Assembly: GCA_033344735.1 (NCBI GenBank)
Contig: JAWPMW010000001.1
Span: forward strand, 1,556,171-1,620,170
Source of the DNA: Gammaproteobacteria bacterium
GTDB taxonomy: Bacteria > Pseudomonadota > Gammaproteobacteria > UBA4575
Direction: 5' to 3'
DNA: 64,000 nt
Shown: positions 16,357 through 26,079 of the stretch, piece by piece
Position numbering within the stretch: position 1 is the stretch's first letter
Layout of the letters: every line of letters begins with the position of its first letter
Translations under genes and position numbers: made by a program
Notes under the pieces: generated by a model
The model's database searches: none
The model's input: the letters and a program-made list of their open reading frames with translations, nothing else
Told to the model about the DNA's origin: nothing

Positions 16357-16398
16357 AAATGTAAGGATAAATTTTATTCGAGTTTTATTCTTACATTT
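16357..16398. terminator. Bidirectional terminator-like hairpin after the receptor gene
   Basis: A 15-bp stem with one G-T pair (16357-16371 with 16384-16398) around a 12-nt loop sits between two convergent genes. It is AT-rich, with A and T runs within the arms, so it may serve both strands. Confidence 0.55.
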
Positions 16399-16404
16399 GA
16401 ATAA

Positions 16405-17109
16405 TTAATTTGAACGGCGCGCCAATTCACTATCTAGCGCAGCAATTACTTTCTTTATATCAGCACCTGATTTCGCCAAGTCCATCTCAGCACGCGCCTG
16501 CTTAACACCAGCATACGAATCGTCAAGTGTCTTTTTGTAACTACCGATTGGAGTATCCTCATTAATCATATCCACTTTTAGGCGTTCATAGAAATCTGGA
16601 TATTTCTGGAATGCGTAAAGCATAGACATATAGACCGCAGCGAATCTGAAATCATAAGATGGATAGTCTTGAAGATTATGTACAACTTTACGATTTTCCA
16701 TCATATCGACAGCGAACGTTTCCTGATAGCCCAATAATATTTCTTTAAACTCGCCATCAATTTGATAGTCCGCAATCATCTCATCGATAACATCTGAAAT
16801 TGAAAGACGAACTAAATCGTGAGCCATCAATTTTTCAAATAACAGTTGTTCGGCTTTTTGTTCCTCATTAGCATTAGCGGCAGTTTTTTCTAAGTCGCGC
16901 TGACGTTCAGCACGCATGCTTGTTATCTCTTCTGTCGAGAGGCTATCTAAATTGTCTGGCACACTATATACCACAGTATCTTGTATAGGCATTCCACCAT
17001 CTGCCATGACCGCTACGCTAAACACTCCCACAATCACTAATATTAGTAGTGGCGAAATAAGTCCACTTTTAGTGTAATTAGCCATTCTCTGTTTATGATT
17101 AGATAACAT
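16405..17109 (-). CDS. Conserved hypothetical exported or membrane-anchored protein
   Basis: I do not recognise this 234-residue protein. Residues about 15-36 form a hydrophobic signal or anchor segment (LISPLLILVIVGVFSVAVMA), so the rest is probably periplasmic. The remainder is charged and mostly helical, with many Glu, Lys and Asp and no cysteines, and no motif that I can assign to an enzyme. GGAAGA precedes the ATG. It stands alone: convergent with the receptor gene and divergent from argA. The coding reading is supported by its length and its position in an otherwise empty gap. Confidence 0.7.
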   Translation of the reverse strand: MLSNHKQRMANYTKSGLISPLLILVIVGVFSVAVMADGGMPIQDTVVYSVPDNLDSLSTEEITSMRAERQRDLEKTAANANEEQKAEQLLFEKLMAHDLVRLSISDVIDEMIADYQIDGEFKEILLGYQETFAVDMMENRKVVHNLQDYPSYDFRFAAVYMSMLYAFQKYPDFYERLKVDMINEDTPIGSYKKTLDDSYAGVKQARAEMDLAKSGADIKKVIAALDSELARRSN

Positions 17110-17275
17110 AAATTTCGTCTTCCATTTTCACGCCCAAAAATTGAGCTTTTATTGATATATTTAGTAGTTGATCATACTACCACAGCTAATAAAGCATAAT
17201 AATACAGGCCGCATTTTTACCAATTAATCAGTATAATTCCTGACAAATTATCAGCTTTTTATTCAGAATTTAGCC

Positions 17276-18553
17276 ATGGAAACATTTGACATAGAAACAT
17301 TTCGAAGTGCCGCCCCTTATATTTACGCACACCAGGGAAACGTCTTCGTAATCACTATCCCAAGTAGCGTGATTGAAAATGATCAGTTTTCAGCCCTTAT
17401 CCAAGATCTAGCATTAATGCAGACACTAGGAATAAAACTAGTCCTAGTTTATGGCACTGGTCTATTACCAAGAAATAGATCCAAAAAGCCAATAATAGAC
17501 ACTAAAAAATTACTTAAGGTTCAACATAAAATTGGTGAACTACAGTCACGTATAGAGTCATTATTCTCAACTGGTTTAATCAATACTCCAATGGCAGGTA
17601 TGAAACTAACCACCGTGTCAGGTAACTTCGTCCACGCCAAACCTACTGGTGTGGTAAATGGCATTGATCTTCAATTTCACGGAGAAGTGCGCCGCATCGA
17701 TACCCAAGCTATTCAACATCAGCTTGAGCACAACAATATTGTCTTATTATCATCATTAGGATACTCACCTAGTGGTGAATGTTTTTATTTAGATGAATAT
17801 GATGTCGCTACAACTGTAGCCGCAAGTATTCCTTCAGAAAAACTTATTTTCTTAATAAATGAAAAAACTCTACAGAATAGTCGCAAGCAACGCATTAAAT
17901 TCCTCACACTTAATTCAGCACAGGACTTACTTGCACGTCGTAAAACGCTAAGTAAAACTCTGAGGCAGCATATTGAACTTGCCATCAATGCATGCCTGAA
18001 TCGAGTACAACGAGTTCATTTACTCAGCACCGATGTGCCTGGAGCCTTACTACAAGAACTTTATAGTCACGATGGTGCAGGCACATTAATAACTGCTGAG
18101 CATTACAACGATATTCGACAGGCTTCAATTGAAGATGTTGGTGGTATTATTTCTTTAATCAACCCATTAGAAGAACAACAAATTCTTGTACACCGCACAC
18201 GCGAGCAGATTGAGCTAGAAATTCATAATTATGATGTAATTGAACGTGATGGATTTGTTATTGCATGTGGTGCACTTCACCCTTTAAAGCAAAAAAACAT
18301 TGGTGAAATTGCCTGTATAGCTGTTCACCCTGATTTTCAAAAAGAAGGCCATGGAAATCGAATACTAAAACATCTAGAACAAAAGGCATGGTCGTTAAAC
18401 CTGAATTCTGTTTTTGTATTAACAACCAAGGCATTACATTGGTTTCGTGAAAATGGTTATCGTAAATCAACTACCCAAGAACTGCCTATCAACAAACAGA
18501 AAACTTATAATTACCAAAGAAATTCACGCGTTTATATTAAATCTAATAAATGA
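17276..18553 (+). CDS. argA: Amino-acid N-acetyltransferase (N-acetylglutamate synthase)
   Basis: First step of arginine synthesis: acetylates glutamate with acetyl-CoA. The 425 residues carry an N-terminal amino-acid-kinase-like domain (about 1-280, with LVLVYGTG in place of a kinase site) that binds the feedback inhibitor arginine in relatives, and a C-terminal GNAT domain with the acetyl-CoA motif VHPDFQKEGHGNRIL. E. coli ArgA is 443 residues, so the length fits. Together with argE 5 kb away, this suggests the linear acetylornithine route. The ATG has no strong ribosome site. Confidence 0.92.
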   Translation: METFDIETFRSAAPYIYAHQGNVFVITIPSSVIENDQFSALIQDLALMQTLGIKLVLVYGTGLLPRNRSKKPIIDTKKLLKVQHKIGELQSRIESLFSTGLINTPMAGMKLTTVSGNFVHAKPTGVVNGIDLQFHGEVRRIDTQAIQHQLEHNNIVLLSSLGYSPSGECFYLDEYDVATTVAASIPSEKLIFLINEKTLQNSRKQRIKFLTLNSAQDLLARRKTLSKTLRQHIELAINACLNRVQRVHLLSTDVPGALLQELYSHDGAGTLITAEHYNDIRQASIEDVGGIISLINPLEEQQILVHRTREQIELEIHNYDVIERDGFVIACGALHPLKQKNIGEIACIAVHPDFQKEGHGNRILKHLEQKAWSLNLNSVFVLTTKALHWFRENGYRKSTTQELPINKQKTYNYQRNSRVYIKSNK

Positions 18554-18693
18554 ACTAATATTCATGTTTATATAAAATACAGCTGTTACATCTATATAGC
18601 GATTGCACTGCATCTTTATACTCGCTATTTTACCTTGTAAGAATTTATCACAATGCTAGGTCTAATAGAAAATAACTGTTAGGAGATATAAAA

Positions 18694-18960
18694 ATGAAAA
18701 ATATCGGATTAATAATAATCGGATTATCTAGTGTCTTTGCCACACAAGCTTTTTCTTTTGGTGGTGGCTTAAGTTATAAGGAAGCGTTATTTTGGAGCGG
18801 AGATAAAAATCGTAGCGGATACCTGGATATAAAAGAGGCAAGCAGTATCCACAATCTTGGCAATGAAAAAGTTTTTGCGAAATATGACAAAAACGATGAT
18901 GGAGCAATTACTACATTTGAATTCAACGACTATATCAACCAAAGGAGTCGCACAGAGTAG
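18694..18960 (+). CDS. Small secreted EF-hand protein
   Basis: An 88-residue protein with a signal peptide (residues 1-19, ending ATQAFS) and two calcium-binding loops: DKNRSGYLDIKE and DKNDDGAITTFE, each with acidic residues at positions 1 and 12 and Gly at 6. It probably binds calcium in the periplasm or outside the cell. AGGAGAT lies just before the ATG, so translation is well supported. The gene stands alone, convergent with the aldehyde dehydrogenase gene. In methylotrophs small EF-hand proteins may relate to Ca- or lanthanide-dependent enzymes, but nothing here shows that. Confidence 0.8.
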   Translation: MKNIGLIIIGLSSVFATQAFSFGGGLSYKEALFWSGDKNRSGYLDIKEASSIHNLGNEKVFAKYDKNDDGAITTFEFNDYINQRSRTE

Positions 18961-18984
18961 TAATTAATATTACTCGCGGTATTA

Positions 18985-20424
18985 TTATAACTCTTTTGAT
19001 CGTATAACAATCTGTTTATCGATTTGCATATCTTCAAAGGTGTAGGGTATTCCTCCTACACCTAATCCTGATTGTCGAATACCCGCAAACGGCATCCAAT
19101 CAACACGGAATGCAGTATGGTCATTTATCATTACAGTGGCTGCATCTAACCGGCGGCTACAGTTAAGCGCAAAATCAAGGTTTTTAGTTAATACAGAGGC
19201 TTGAAATGCATAAGGCAAACTGTTCGATTGTGCAATTGCTTGTTCAACGTCATCATATCCATACACGCATACCGCTGGACCAAAAATCTCTTGAGTACTT
19301 ATCTGGGAGTTAACTTCCGGTTCTAGCAATACAGTGCATTCATAACTCGTGGTAGACAAGGTATTGCCACCACACACTTTGGTTGCACCACCTTCTATTG
19401 CTGTGTCTACCCAGGACTTAACACGATCAACTTCATGCGGTCTAATTAACGGACCTACCTCAGTAGTTTCCAATGTAGGGTCTCCAATCTTCATCTCATT
19501 TGCAAAGCTTGCTAAACGTTCAGATACCTCATTTGCCAATGAATGTGGAGCAAACACTCTTTGCACAGATACACATACCTGTCCCGCATGATAAAAACCA
19601 CCTTTAGCAATAAGTGGTAGTGTGTCATCAAGATCTGCAGTTGAATCAATAATCACAGGAGCAACACCTCCGTGCTCTAGTGCACAACGTGCTCCGGGAG
19701 CTAATTTAGAACGCAACATCCAACCCACTCTGCCACTACCGATGAATGAGAAAAAGCCTACACGCTCATCTGTAACGAGCTTTTCTGCAACTGTATGGTC
19801 ATTCACAGCACATGCTTGACAATATTCTTCAGGCAATCCAGCATCTCGTAAAATTTGTACGAAGCGAAAGCATGATAAAGGTGTATCTTCCGCGGGCTTT
19901 ACAATTACAGGACAACCCGCAGCAATCGCTGGCCCGACTTGGTGCACAATCAAATTAAGTGGATGATTGAAAGCACTCACCGCAACAACGACACCGATTG
20001 GTTCTTTACGAGTAAACGCTAAACGATTTTGCGATGATGGATTCAACCCCATTGGAATTTCACGTCCGCTTTCATTGCGTAAAACTTCAATGCAATTTTT
20101 TACACCGTCAATCGCGCGTGCAACTTCAACACGTGAATCGATTAATGGCTTACCACCTTCTCTAGCAGCTTCAAGCGCTAAATACTCAGCTTGCTGCTGC
20201 ATGAGTTCTGCAGCCTTCTCCAAAACATCAATTCTTTTTGGGATCGGAAGCCAACGGTCTCGGTCACTAAAAATCTTATCAGCTGTACTTAATGCTTTAT
20301 CAACATCATCTGCAGATGCAACAGGCACTTCTGCGATAGGCGTTAAGTCCCATGGTGCGACGACTTCGATTTTATCTCCAGTACCAACCGCACCTGGAAT
20401 CATTACTTTAAACTCTTCATTCAT
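18985..20424 (-). CDS. NAD(P)-dependent aldehyde dehydrogenase
   Basis: Oxidises an aldehyde to its acid in the cytoplasm. The 479-residue ALDH-superfamily protein has the FNHPLNL and KPAEDTPLSC regions, the nucleotide motif FIGSGRVG, catalytic Glu250 in LEHGGVAP (most relatives read ELGG here), and nucleophile Cys284 in GQVCVSVQR. The substrate cannot be read from the sequence. It lies 12 bases downstream of the AlsS-type gene and is surely co-transcribed with it, so the aldehyde may be linked to acetolactate or pyruvate metabolism. That link is inference. Confidence 0.88.
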   Translation of the reverse strand: MNEEFKVMIPGAVGTGDKIEVVAPWDLTPIAEVPVASADDVDKALSTADKIFSDRDRWLPIPKRIDVLEKAAELMQQQAEYLALEAAREGGKPLIDSRVEVARAIDGVKNCIEVLRNESGREIPMGLNPSSQNRLAFTRKEPIGVVVAVSAFNHPLNLIVHQVGPAIAAGCPVIVKPAEDTPLSCFRFVQILRDAGLPEEYCQACAVNDHTVAEKLVTDERVGFFSFIGSGRVGWMLRSKLAPGARCALEHGGVAPVIIDSTADLDDTLPLIAKGGFYHAGQVCVSVQRVFAPHSLANEVSERLASFANEMKIGDPTLETTEVGPLIRPHEVDRVKSWVDTAIEGGATKVCGGNTLSTTSYECTVLLEPEVNSQISTQEIFGPAVCVYGYDDVEQAIAQSNSLPYAFQASVLTKNLDFALNCSRRLDAATVMINDHTAFRVDWMPFAGIRQSGLGVGGIPYTFEDMQIDKQIVIRSKEL

Positions 20425-20436
20425 AATAATTCTACT

Positions 20437-22083
20437 TTACTCTGGCGCCACCCCAGTAACTAAGCGACTTAGCTCTTCCGAAAGTTTCATGTTTTCAGAG
20501 TAATCAACAGGACAATCAATTATCACCACTGTATCATCCGAAATCGCTTGCTTAAGTGTAGGTACAAGTTCTTCTGCACTATTTACACGATAACCTTTTG
20601 CACCAAAACTTTCTGCATATTTCACAAAATCCGGGTTAGTGAATTCGATATTACTGGGTCTCCCCATTTTACGCATTTGATGCCATTTAATTAGGCCGTA
20701 TTCACTATCATTCCAAATTAATATAATAATAGGGATTTTATATCTAAGGGCTGTTTCAATTTCTTGAGAATTCATCATGAACCCAGCATCACCTGTGACG
20801 GTTAATGCTGTTGCATTTGGATTTACCATTTTAGCCGCCATCGCGCCTGGCACACCGATTCCCATGGATGCAAATCCATTTGAAATAATACAAGTATTTG
20901 GTTTTTCTGCTTGATACATACGCGCCATCCACATTTTATGTGCGCCTACATCAGAAACCACAACATCCTCAGGATTCAATACTGCTCGTAAATCACAAAT
21001 TATTTTCTGTGGCTTAATCGGAAAGCCCGTATCATTTGCATATTCATTCAACTCGCCAACAATTGTTTCACGTAATTCTGCATTAAAACCTCCCACATGA
21101 GGTTTTGCATTTTCAGCTATACCTTCTAAACCATCTTTAATATCTCCGATAACTCCTACTTCAAGAATATAGTGTTCATCAACTTCAGCAGGACTCATAT
21201 CTATATGAATAATTTTCTTATCTTTATACTTATGCCAAATATGCGGATGAAATTCGACCATATCAAATCCTATACATATAATGACGTCAGATTTTTCAAA
21301 TCCACAAGCCACATAATCTTTAGCTTGCAAACCGACAGTTCCCAAAGATAAATCATGAGAAGAAGGCATCGTCCCTTTTGCCATAAAAGTCGTAGCTACG
21401 GCAATATTTAATTGTTCAGCAAATTTCACTAGCTGATCAGAAGCACCACTTCGGATAACACCATTACCCGCCATAATAATTGGGTTTTTAGATTGACTGA
21501 TTACATCAGCCGCTTGCTTTATTTTTTCTATAGGAGGAACAGGATGTAGTGGTGCCTGCACTTTCAAAGGCTGTTTTTCTACCGCCATTTGAGATCCGGC
21601 AATATTCTCAGGGAAATCAATAAAACTACCTCCAGGTTTTTCCATCTGTGCATCTTTAAATGCTTTTCTAACAATTTCAGGAATAATTTGTGATGCACGA
21701 ATTTGAGTGCTGTACTTTGAAATTGGCTCAAATAGATTTACTAAATCTAATACCTGGTGACTCTCTTTATGCATGCGTGTTGTTGCGCCTTGTCCTGCAA
21801 TGGCAACGATTGGAGCGCGGTCCATATCAGCATCGGCAAAGCCTGTAATCAGATTAGTAGCTCCAGGACCAAGTGTGGCTAAACAGACACCAGCTTTTCC
21901 TGTCAGTCTGCCGTATACATCTGCCATGAATGCTGCTCCCTGCTCATGCCGAGTTGTAATAAATTTGATTTTACTGTCTAGCAAAGCATCCATGACATCC
22001 AGATTTTCCTCTCCGGGGATCCCAAAAATATACTCAACTCCTTCATTTTCCAGACATTTAATAAATAGTTCTGAAGCTTTCAT
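20437..22083 (-). CDS. alsS: Acetolactate synthase, AlsS-type ThDP enzyme
   Basis: Condenses two pyruvates into acetolactate and CO2, or performs a closely related ThDP reaction. The 548 residues show the ThDP-activating Glu47 (TTRHEQGAA), a central domain, and the ThDP/Mg motif GDAGFMMNS...WNDSEYG. ATG 22083 is chosen because GGAG lies six bases upstream; the TTG five codons earlier would overlap that site. The pattern is closer to catabolic AlsS/BudB than to IlvB, and no regulatory-subunit gene is adjacent. Glyoxylate carboligase is unlikely because it lacks this Glu. It leads a two-gene operon with an aldehyde dehydrogenase. Confidence 0.82.
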   Translation of the reverse strand: MKASELFIKCLENEGVEYIFGIPGEENLDVMDALLDSKIKFITTRHEQGAAFMADVYGRLTGKAGVCLATLGPGATNLITGFADADMDRAPIVAIAGQGATTRMHKESHQVLDLVNLFEPISKYSTQIRASQIIPEIVRKAFKDAQMEKPGGSFIDFPENIAGSQMAVEKQPLKVQAPLHPVPPIEKIKQAADVISQSKNPIIMAGNGVIRSGASDQLVKFAEQLNIAVATTFMAKGTMPSSHDLSLGTVGLQAKDYVACGFEKSDVIICIGFDMVEFHPHIWHKYKDKKIIHIDMSPAEVDEHYILEVGVIGDIKDGLEGIAENAKPHVGGFNAELRETIVGELNEYANDTGFPIKPQKIICDLRAVLNPEDVVVSDVGAHKMWMARMYQAEKPNTCIISNGFASMGIGVPGAMAAKMVNPNATALTVTGDAGFMMNSQEIETALRYKIPIIILIWNDSEYGLIKWHQMRKMGRPSNIEFTNPDFVKYAESFGAKGYRVNSAEELVPTLKQAISDDTVVIIDCPVDYSENMKLSEELSRLVTGVAPE

Positions 22084-22257
22084 ATGTTTCTCCAACAAAT
22101 AGGAATTTACAGCAACTTAAACTTGAAAGTGACTTATAATTGACTAGTAATACATATCGGCATGTTTCTAATTAATTTAGTCAAATAGTCTCATAATTCA
22201 CTCAAAGATAAACCTTTTTCTAATACAAGACATTATTGTGTTATTTACCACTCCAAC

Positions 22258-23235
22258 ATGAACCATACGACCGACCAACGCACTCAACTATTACAAGATT
22301 GGCTTAATTCTCTTTTCGATATTGTCGAGGACTCTTTTTCAGTGGTGTCTGGTGACGCAAGCTTCCGACGATACTTTAGATTTATTGCTAAAAATGAAAT
22401 GGGCCAAAAAAAGATCTCCTTAATTGCTGTAGATGCACCACCCGAGCTGGAAGATAGCCAGCGCTTTATCGATATTGCTCTGTTACTAGCAGATAATAAT
22501 TTACCTGCACCAAAAATTTACATTTCTTCCAATGATGGTTTTTATGTGCAACAAGATTTTGGCGACCAGTTACTAAATAGTGCATTAAACGAAAATTCTG
22601 CCGATTTCCTATACAGCATTGCAATGAATTATATAGTTGACCTACAACAAATTGATGGTTCCAACCTCCCCTGTTATAACAGCCAACTACTTCTAACGGA
22701 AATGAGGCTATTCTCAGACTGGTTCCTAGCCAAGCATTTAAGCTACACACTAACGGATAAAGACAAAAATATTCTTGATTCTACCTATCAACTCTTAGAA
22801 TCTAATGCATTAGAACAACCACAAGTATTTGTACATCGTGATTATCATTCACGAAACTTAATGGTATTAGATGATGACCATCTAGGCATTATTGATTTTC
22901 AAGACGCTGTACTTGGTCCAATCACTTATGACTTAGTCTCTTTACTTAGAGATTGTTACATTGAATGGCCACAGCATAAAATTGATTCCTGGGTACGACA
23001 ATTCGTGAATATATTACCTGGACAATATGACATTGCGCAGTTTTACCGCTGGTTTGACTTAATGGGAATGCAGAGACACCTAAAGGCAATAGGCATTTTC
23101 TCTCGACTTAACTACAGAGATGGGAAGACTTCATATATGAATGACATTCCTCGTACTATTAATTATGTATTAACTGTCAGTGACAAGTATGACGAATTAA
23201 AACCATTTCACACATTTGTTAGAAAACTATTATGA
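22258..23235 (+). CDS. amgK: N-acetylmuramate/N-acetylglucosamine kinase AmgK
   Basis: Phosphorylates recycled MurNAc at the anomeric position. The 325-residue protein has the aminoglycoside-phosphotransferase fold: VSGDASFRRYFR near the N-terminus, the catalytic loop VFVHRDYHSRNLMVL and the metal motif IDFQDAVLGP. It overlaps murU by 4 bases (ATGA), the arrangement of the anhydro-MurNAc recycling pathway that bypasses de novo UDP-MurNAc synthesis and confers intrinsic fosfomycin tolerance in Pseudomonas. The start has no strong ribosome site. Confidence 0.9.
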   Translation: MNHTTDQRTQLLQDWLNSLFDIVEDSFSVVSGDASFRRYFRFIAKNEMGQKKISLIAVDAPPELEDSQRFIDIALLLADNNLPAPKIYISSNDGFYVQQDFGDQLLNSALNENSADFLYSIAMNYIVDLQQIDGSNLPCYNSQLLLTEMRLFSDWFLAKHLSYTLTDKDKNILDSTYQLLESNALEQPQVFVHRDYHSRNLMVLDDDHLGIIDFQDAVLGPITYDLVSLLRDCYIEWPQHKIDSWVRQFVNILPGQYDIAQFYRWFDLMGMQRHLKAIGIFSRLNYRDGKTSYMNDIPRTINYVLTVSDKYDELKPFHTFVRKLL

Positions 23236-23894
23236 AAGCCATGATACTTGCTGCTGGCCGTGGTAATCGTTTACGCCCACTCACTGACAATATACCCAAG
23301 GCATTGTTACGAGTTGGAAAATGCACTCTAATAGAACACCACATTCATAAGCTTGCCTTAGCTGGCTTTGAATCTATTATTATTAATACCGCCTACCGCG
23401 GTAAACAAATACGCAATTATCTTGGTGATGGCTCATCCTATAAAATTCCCATTAGTTATTCTGACGAAGGTGAACAAGCTTTAGAAACTGGTGGGGGTAT
23501 TTCATATGCACTGCCATTACTTGGAGATGAACCGATTTTAGTCATCAGTGCTGACATATATTGTCGAATCCCCTTTGATGCAACTTTTAAACTGCGCAAT
23601 TCAGATATGCATCTATTAATGGTGAACAACCCAGAACATAACCCTAATGGTGATTTTTATGGTGAAGAATTAAACATCAAGGGACAAAGTAAGAAAAGTT
23701 TCACGTACAGCGGTATAGCTTACATAGATCCAAAATTATTCATTCATGAAAAAAGAATATTTCCATTAATTGATACTATCCGTCACTGCATAAACCATAA
23801 TGCGATTAGTGCGGATATCTTTAATGGCGCGTGGTTTGATATAGGAACAGGCAGTCGTTTGCATACTGCAAATAAGTTTGCTCTGTGCAATTAA
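23232..23894 (+). CDS. murU: N-acetylmuramate-1-phosphate uridylyltransferase MurU
   Basis: Joins UTP and MurNAc-1-phosphate to form UDP-MurNAc, following AmgK. The 220-residue nucleotidyltransferase has the signature MILAAGRGNRLRPLTDNIPK, the sugar-binding ETGGGI motif, SADIYCR with the metal-binding Asp, and a C-terminal WFDIGTGSRL. Length is typical of MurU and shorter than other sugar-nucleotide transferases. It ends 6 bases before the convergent lipA stop. Confidence 0.92.
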   Translation: MKAMILAAGRGNRLRPLTDNIPKALLRVGKCTLIEHHIHKLALAGFESIIINTAYRGKQIRNYLGDGSSYKIPISYSDEGEQALETGGGISYALPLLGDEPILVISADIYCRIPFDATFKLRNSDMHLLMVNNPEHNPNGDFYGEELNIKGQSKKSFTYSGIAYIDPKLFIHEKRIFPLIDTIRHCINHNAISADIFNGAWFDIGTGSRLHTANKFALCN

Positions 23895-23900
23895 TTTGCA

Positions 23901-24833
23901 TTAATTACCTCCAGCGGCTTGCTGATCAGCATGATATGAAGAACGTACCATAGGCCCACTAGCGACATTTGAAAAACCCATCTTCAATGCATCATCTCGC
24001 AACTGATTAAATTCGGCTGGTGTAACATAACGAATCACTGGCAAGTGATGTTTAGATGGTTGCAAATACTGACCTAAAGTTAACATGTCGCAATCATGTG
24101 ACCGCAAATCACGCATTACCTCTCGCACCTCATCTAACTCCTCACCCAAACCCAACATCATTCCCGACTTTGTAGGGATGCAAGGATTCGCTTGTTTAAA
24201 TTCTTGGATTAATTTTAGTGACCATTGATAATCAGATCCTGGACGCGCTTGCTTATAAAGGCGTGGAACAGTTTCCAAATTATGATTAAACACATCTGGC
24301 AACGAAGGTTGCAATGCTGACAACGCTTTTTCCATACGTCCGCGAAAGTCTGGCACTAATACTTCGATCTTAATACTAGGATTAACAATGCGTACTTGTT
24401 TAATACATTGCTGAAAATGGCTGGCCCCACCATCTTTTAAGTCATCACGATCAACCGAAGTAATCACAACGTATTTTAAATTCATCAGCTGAATAGTCTC
24501 AGCCAGCTTAACTGGCTCATGATCATCTGGTGGCAAGGGACGCCCGTGAGCAACATCGCAGAATGGACAACGACGCGTGCACAAATCGCCCAGTATCATA
24601 AAAGTTGCTGTCCCATGACCATAGCATTCGTTAAGATTAGGGCATGATGCTTCCTCACATACAGTATACAAGCCATTATCTTTAATTGTTTTCTTTAATG
24701 CCGTAACACTTTCAGAATTTGTTACTTTTATTCGAATCCATTCTGGCTTGCGTAATATTGTTTCACTGGGCACGATTTTTATCGGTATGCGTGAAACTTT
24801 ATCTTCACCGCGCTGTTTGTTCGTTGGGCTCAT
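23901..24833 (-). CDS. lipA: Lipoyl synthase
   Basis: Radical SAM enzyme inserting two sulfurs into protein-bound octanoate, completing the lipoyl cofactor for GcvH and the 2-oxoacid dehydrogenases. The 310 residues include the auxiliary cluster cysteines ([12 protein letters not shown]), the SAM cluster motif CTRRCPFC and the C-terminal RSSY. The start lies 1 base after the lipB stop, a coupled pair. A gcvH acceptor gene is at 63526. Confidence 0.96.
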   Translation of the reverse strand: MSPTNKQRGEDKVSRIPIKIVPSETILRKPEWIRIKVTNSESVTALKKTIKDNGLYTVCEEASCPNLNECYGHGTATFMILGDLCTRRCPFCDVAHGRPLPPDDHEPVKLAETIQLMNLKYVVITSVDRDDLKDGGASHFQQCIKQVRIVNPSIKIEVLVPDFRGRMEKALSALQPSLPDVFNHNLETVPRLYKQARPGSDYQWSLKLIQEFKQANPCIPTKSGMMLGLGEELDEVREVMRDLRSHDCDMLTLGQYLQPSKHHLPVIRYVTPAEFNQLRDDALKMGFSNVASGPMVRSSYHADQQAAGGN

Positions 24834-24834
24834 T

Positions 24835-25464
24835 TTATTTATAGAATTGCTGAATGATTAATTTTGATAAACTCAACGCTACCTGATCACAGCTTTGATG
24901 TATAGCAAATTCAGATAACTGAGTGACTTGCATTCCTTTTAATCCACATGGATTTATATAGCTAAAAGGCGTTTGATCCATATCTACATTTATCGCCAAA
25001 CCATGAAATGAACAACCGTGACGAACACGCAGGCCAAGTGAAGCCAACTTATCACCTCCAACATAAACGCCTGGTGCAGAATTAATTCGCTCACCTACTA
25101 CATCAAAAGTTGACAAATATTGTATGACAATCTGTTCCAAGCCATACACTAACGTTTTAACCCCTAATTGAAGTCGCTTCAAATCAATTAAGCAATACAC
25201 TATTAATTGTCCCGGACCATGATAAGTAATATCTCCCCCCCTATCAGAATGTATTACAGCAATATCAAAATCGGTCAATATGTTAGTCTTATTTCCATTA
25301 CGACCCAGAGTAAATACAGGCCAATGCTGAACAAACCAAATTTCATCTTGTGTGTTTTCAATACGACCATCGGTAAATTCGCGCATGCGAGTATGAATAT
25401 CTATATAATCACACATTCCAAGATGTCTAATTATCGGTTGCTTCATTGTTAATACAGCGCTCAT
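24835..25464 (-). CDS. lipB: Octanoyl-ACP:protein octanoyltransferase
   Basis: Transfers octanoate from acyl carrier protein to lipoyl domains. The 209-residue protein has [13 protein letters not shown], the catalytic lysine in [22 protein letters not shown] and the catalytic cysteine in INPCG. Two ATG starts (25464 and six codons later) lack clear ribosome sites; the longer is given. It is followed at once by lipA. In many gammaproteobacteria lipB follows ybeD directly; here ybeD is about 8 kb away. Confidence 0.94.
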   Translation of the reverse strand: MSAVLTMKQPIIRHLGMCDYIDIHTRMREFTDGRIENTQDEIWFVQHWPVFTLGRNGNKTNILTDFDIAVIHSDRGGDITYHGPGQLIVYCLIDLKRLQLGVKTLVYGLEQIVIQYLSTFDVVGERINSAPGVYVGGDKLASLGLRVRHGCSFHGLAINVDMDQTPFSYINPCGLKGMQVTQLSEFAIHQSCDQVALSLSKLIIQQFYK

Positions 25465-25470
25465 TGATAT

Positions 25471-26061
25471 CTATTCATGCTCTATTCTATGAGCCATAAA
25501 ATCTGCAACTATTTTAACTAACGCTAGAATTACTAGCCCCGCCTGAGTTACGCCGAATGTTTGCAATACCACGCCACCAATCACAATAAACACGTGAAGA
25601 ACAATAATTCTTTTATAAGGCAAGAACATTACTTCTGAAACAGACAACTGTTTCAGCTCTCCTTTAATCAAATAATTATTTAGAAAAGAAAATGCATGGC
25701 TAGCCACTAAAGCTATCAGTGCCCACTGAAGACCATTATGAAAAATCATTTGTAGCGCATCTGGAATAGACTCTGAACTACCGCCAAATAAATCAACTAT
25801 AAATGTCCCATGACCAAAGCAAAACATGCCGTAATGAAAAGAAAAAAACAGCGTCATAAAGATTCTATTTAGAAAATTTTCAGGGCCTGAACAAGTAAGC
25901 ATTTTAAATGCATTAAAAACTCCTATTACAATATTTTCTAGCCAATACAACAAAATCAAAGGGAATAATTGCCAGTCAAAAAATAGCACACCGACAATTG
26001 GTACTAAATTGCCTAATATAAGCGTAAGCGACGAAGGGCTTAGCTTGACGAGATTAATCAC
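25471..26061 (-). CDS. DUF6498-type integral membrane protein
   Basis: A 196-residue protein with about five membrane helices. The N-terminal SSLTLILGNLVPIVGVLFF and the LYWLENIVIGVFN motif match, as I recall it, the uncharacterised DUF6498 family. No catalytic residues are apparent. The start is GTG 26061, and its end is 6 bases before lipB, so it probably leads into lipBA transcription. Function is unknown. Confidence 0.72.
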   Translation of the reverse strand: MINLVKLSPSSLTLILGNLVPIVGVLFFDWQLFPLILLYWLENIVIGVFNAFKMLTCSGPENFLNRIFMTLFFSFHYGMFCFGHGTFIVDLFGGSSESIPDALQMIFHNGLQWALIALVASHAFSFLNNYLIKGELKQLSVSEVMFLPYKRIIVLHVFIVIGGVVLQTFGVTQAGLVILALVKIVADFMAHRIEHE

Positions 26062-26079
26062 AATTATGAGTGGTTAAAT

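Noticed and set aside
19967-20503. A 178-codon + strand open frame over the aldehyde dehydrogenase and synthase genes
   Set aside because: It is antisense to well-supported genes; its Ser/Thr/Ala-rich product matches no family and is an artefact of codon use.
20437-22083. Glyoxylate carboligase (gcl), tempting next to a serine cycle
   Set aside because: Gcl lacks the ThDP-activating glutamate that is present here (RHEQGAA), and no tartronate semialdehyde reductase or hydroxypyruvate isomerase gene is adjacent.
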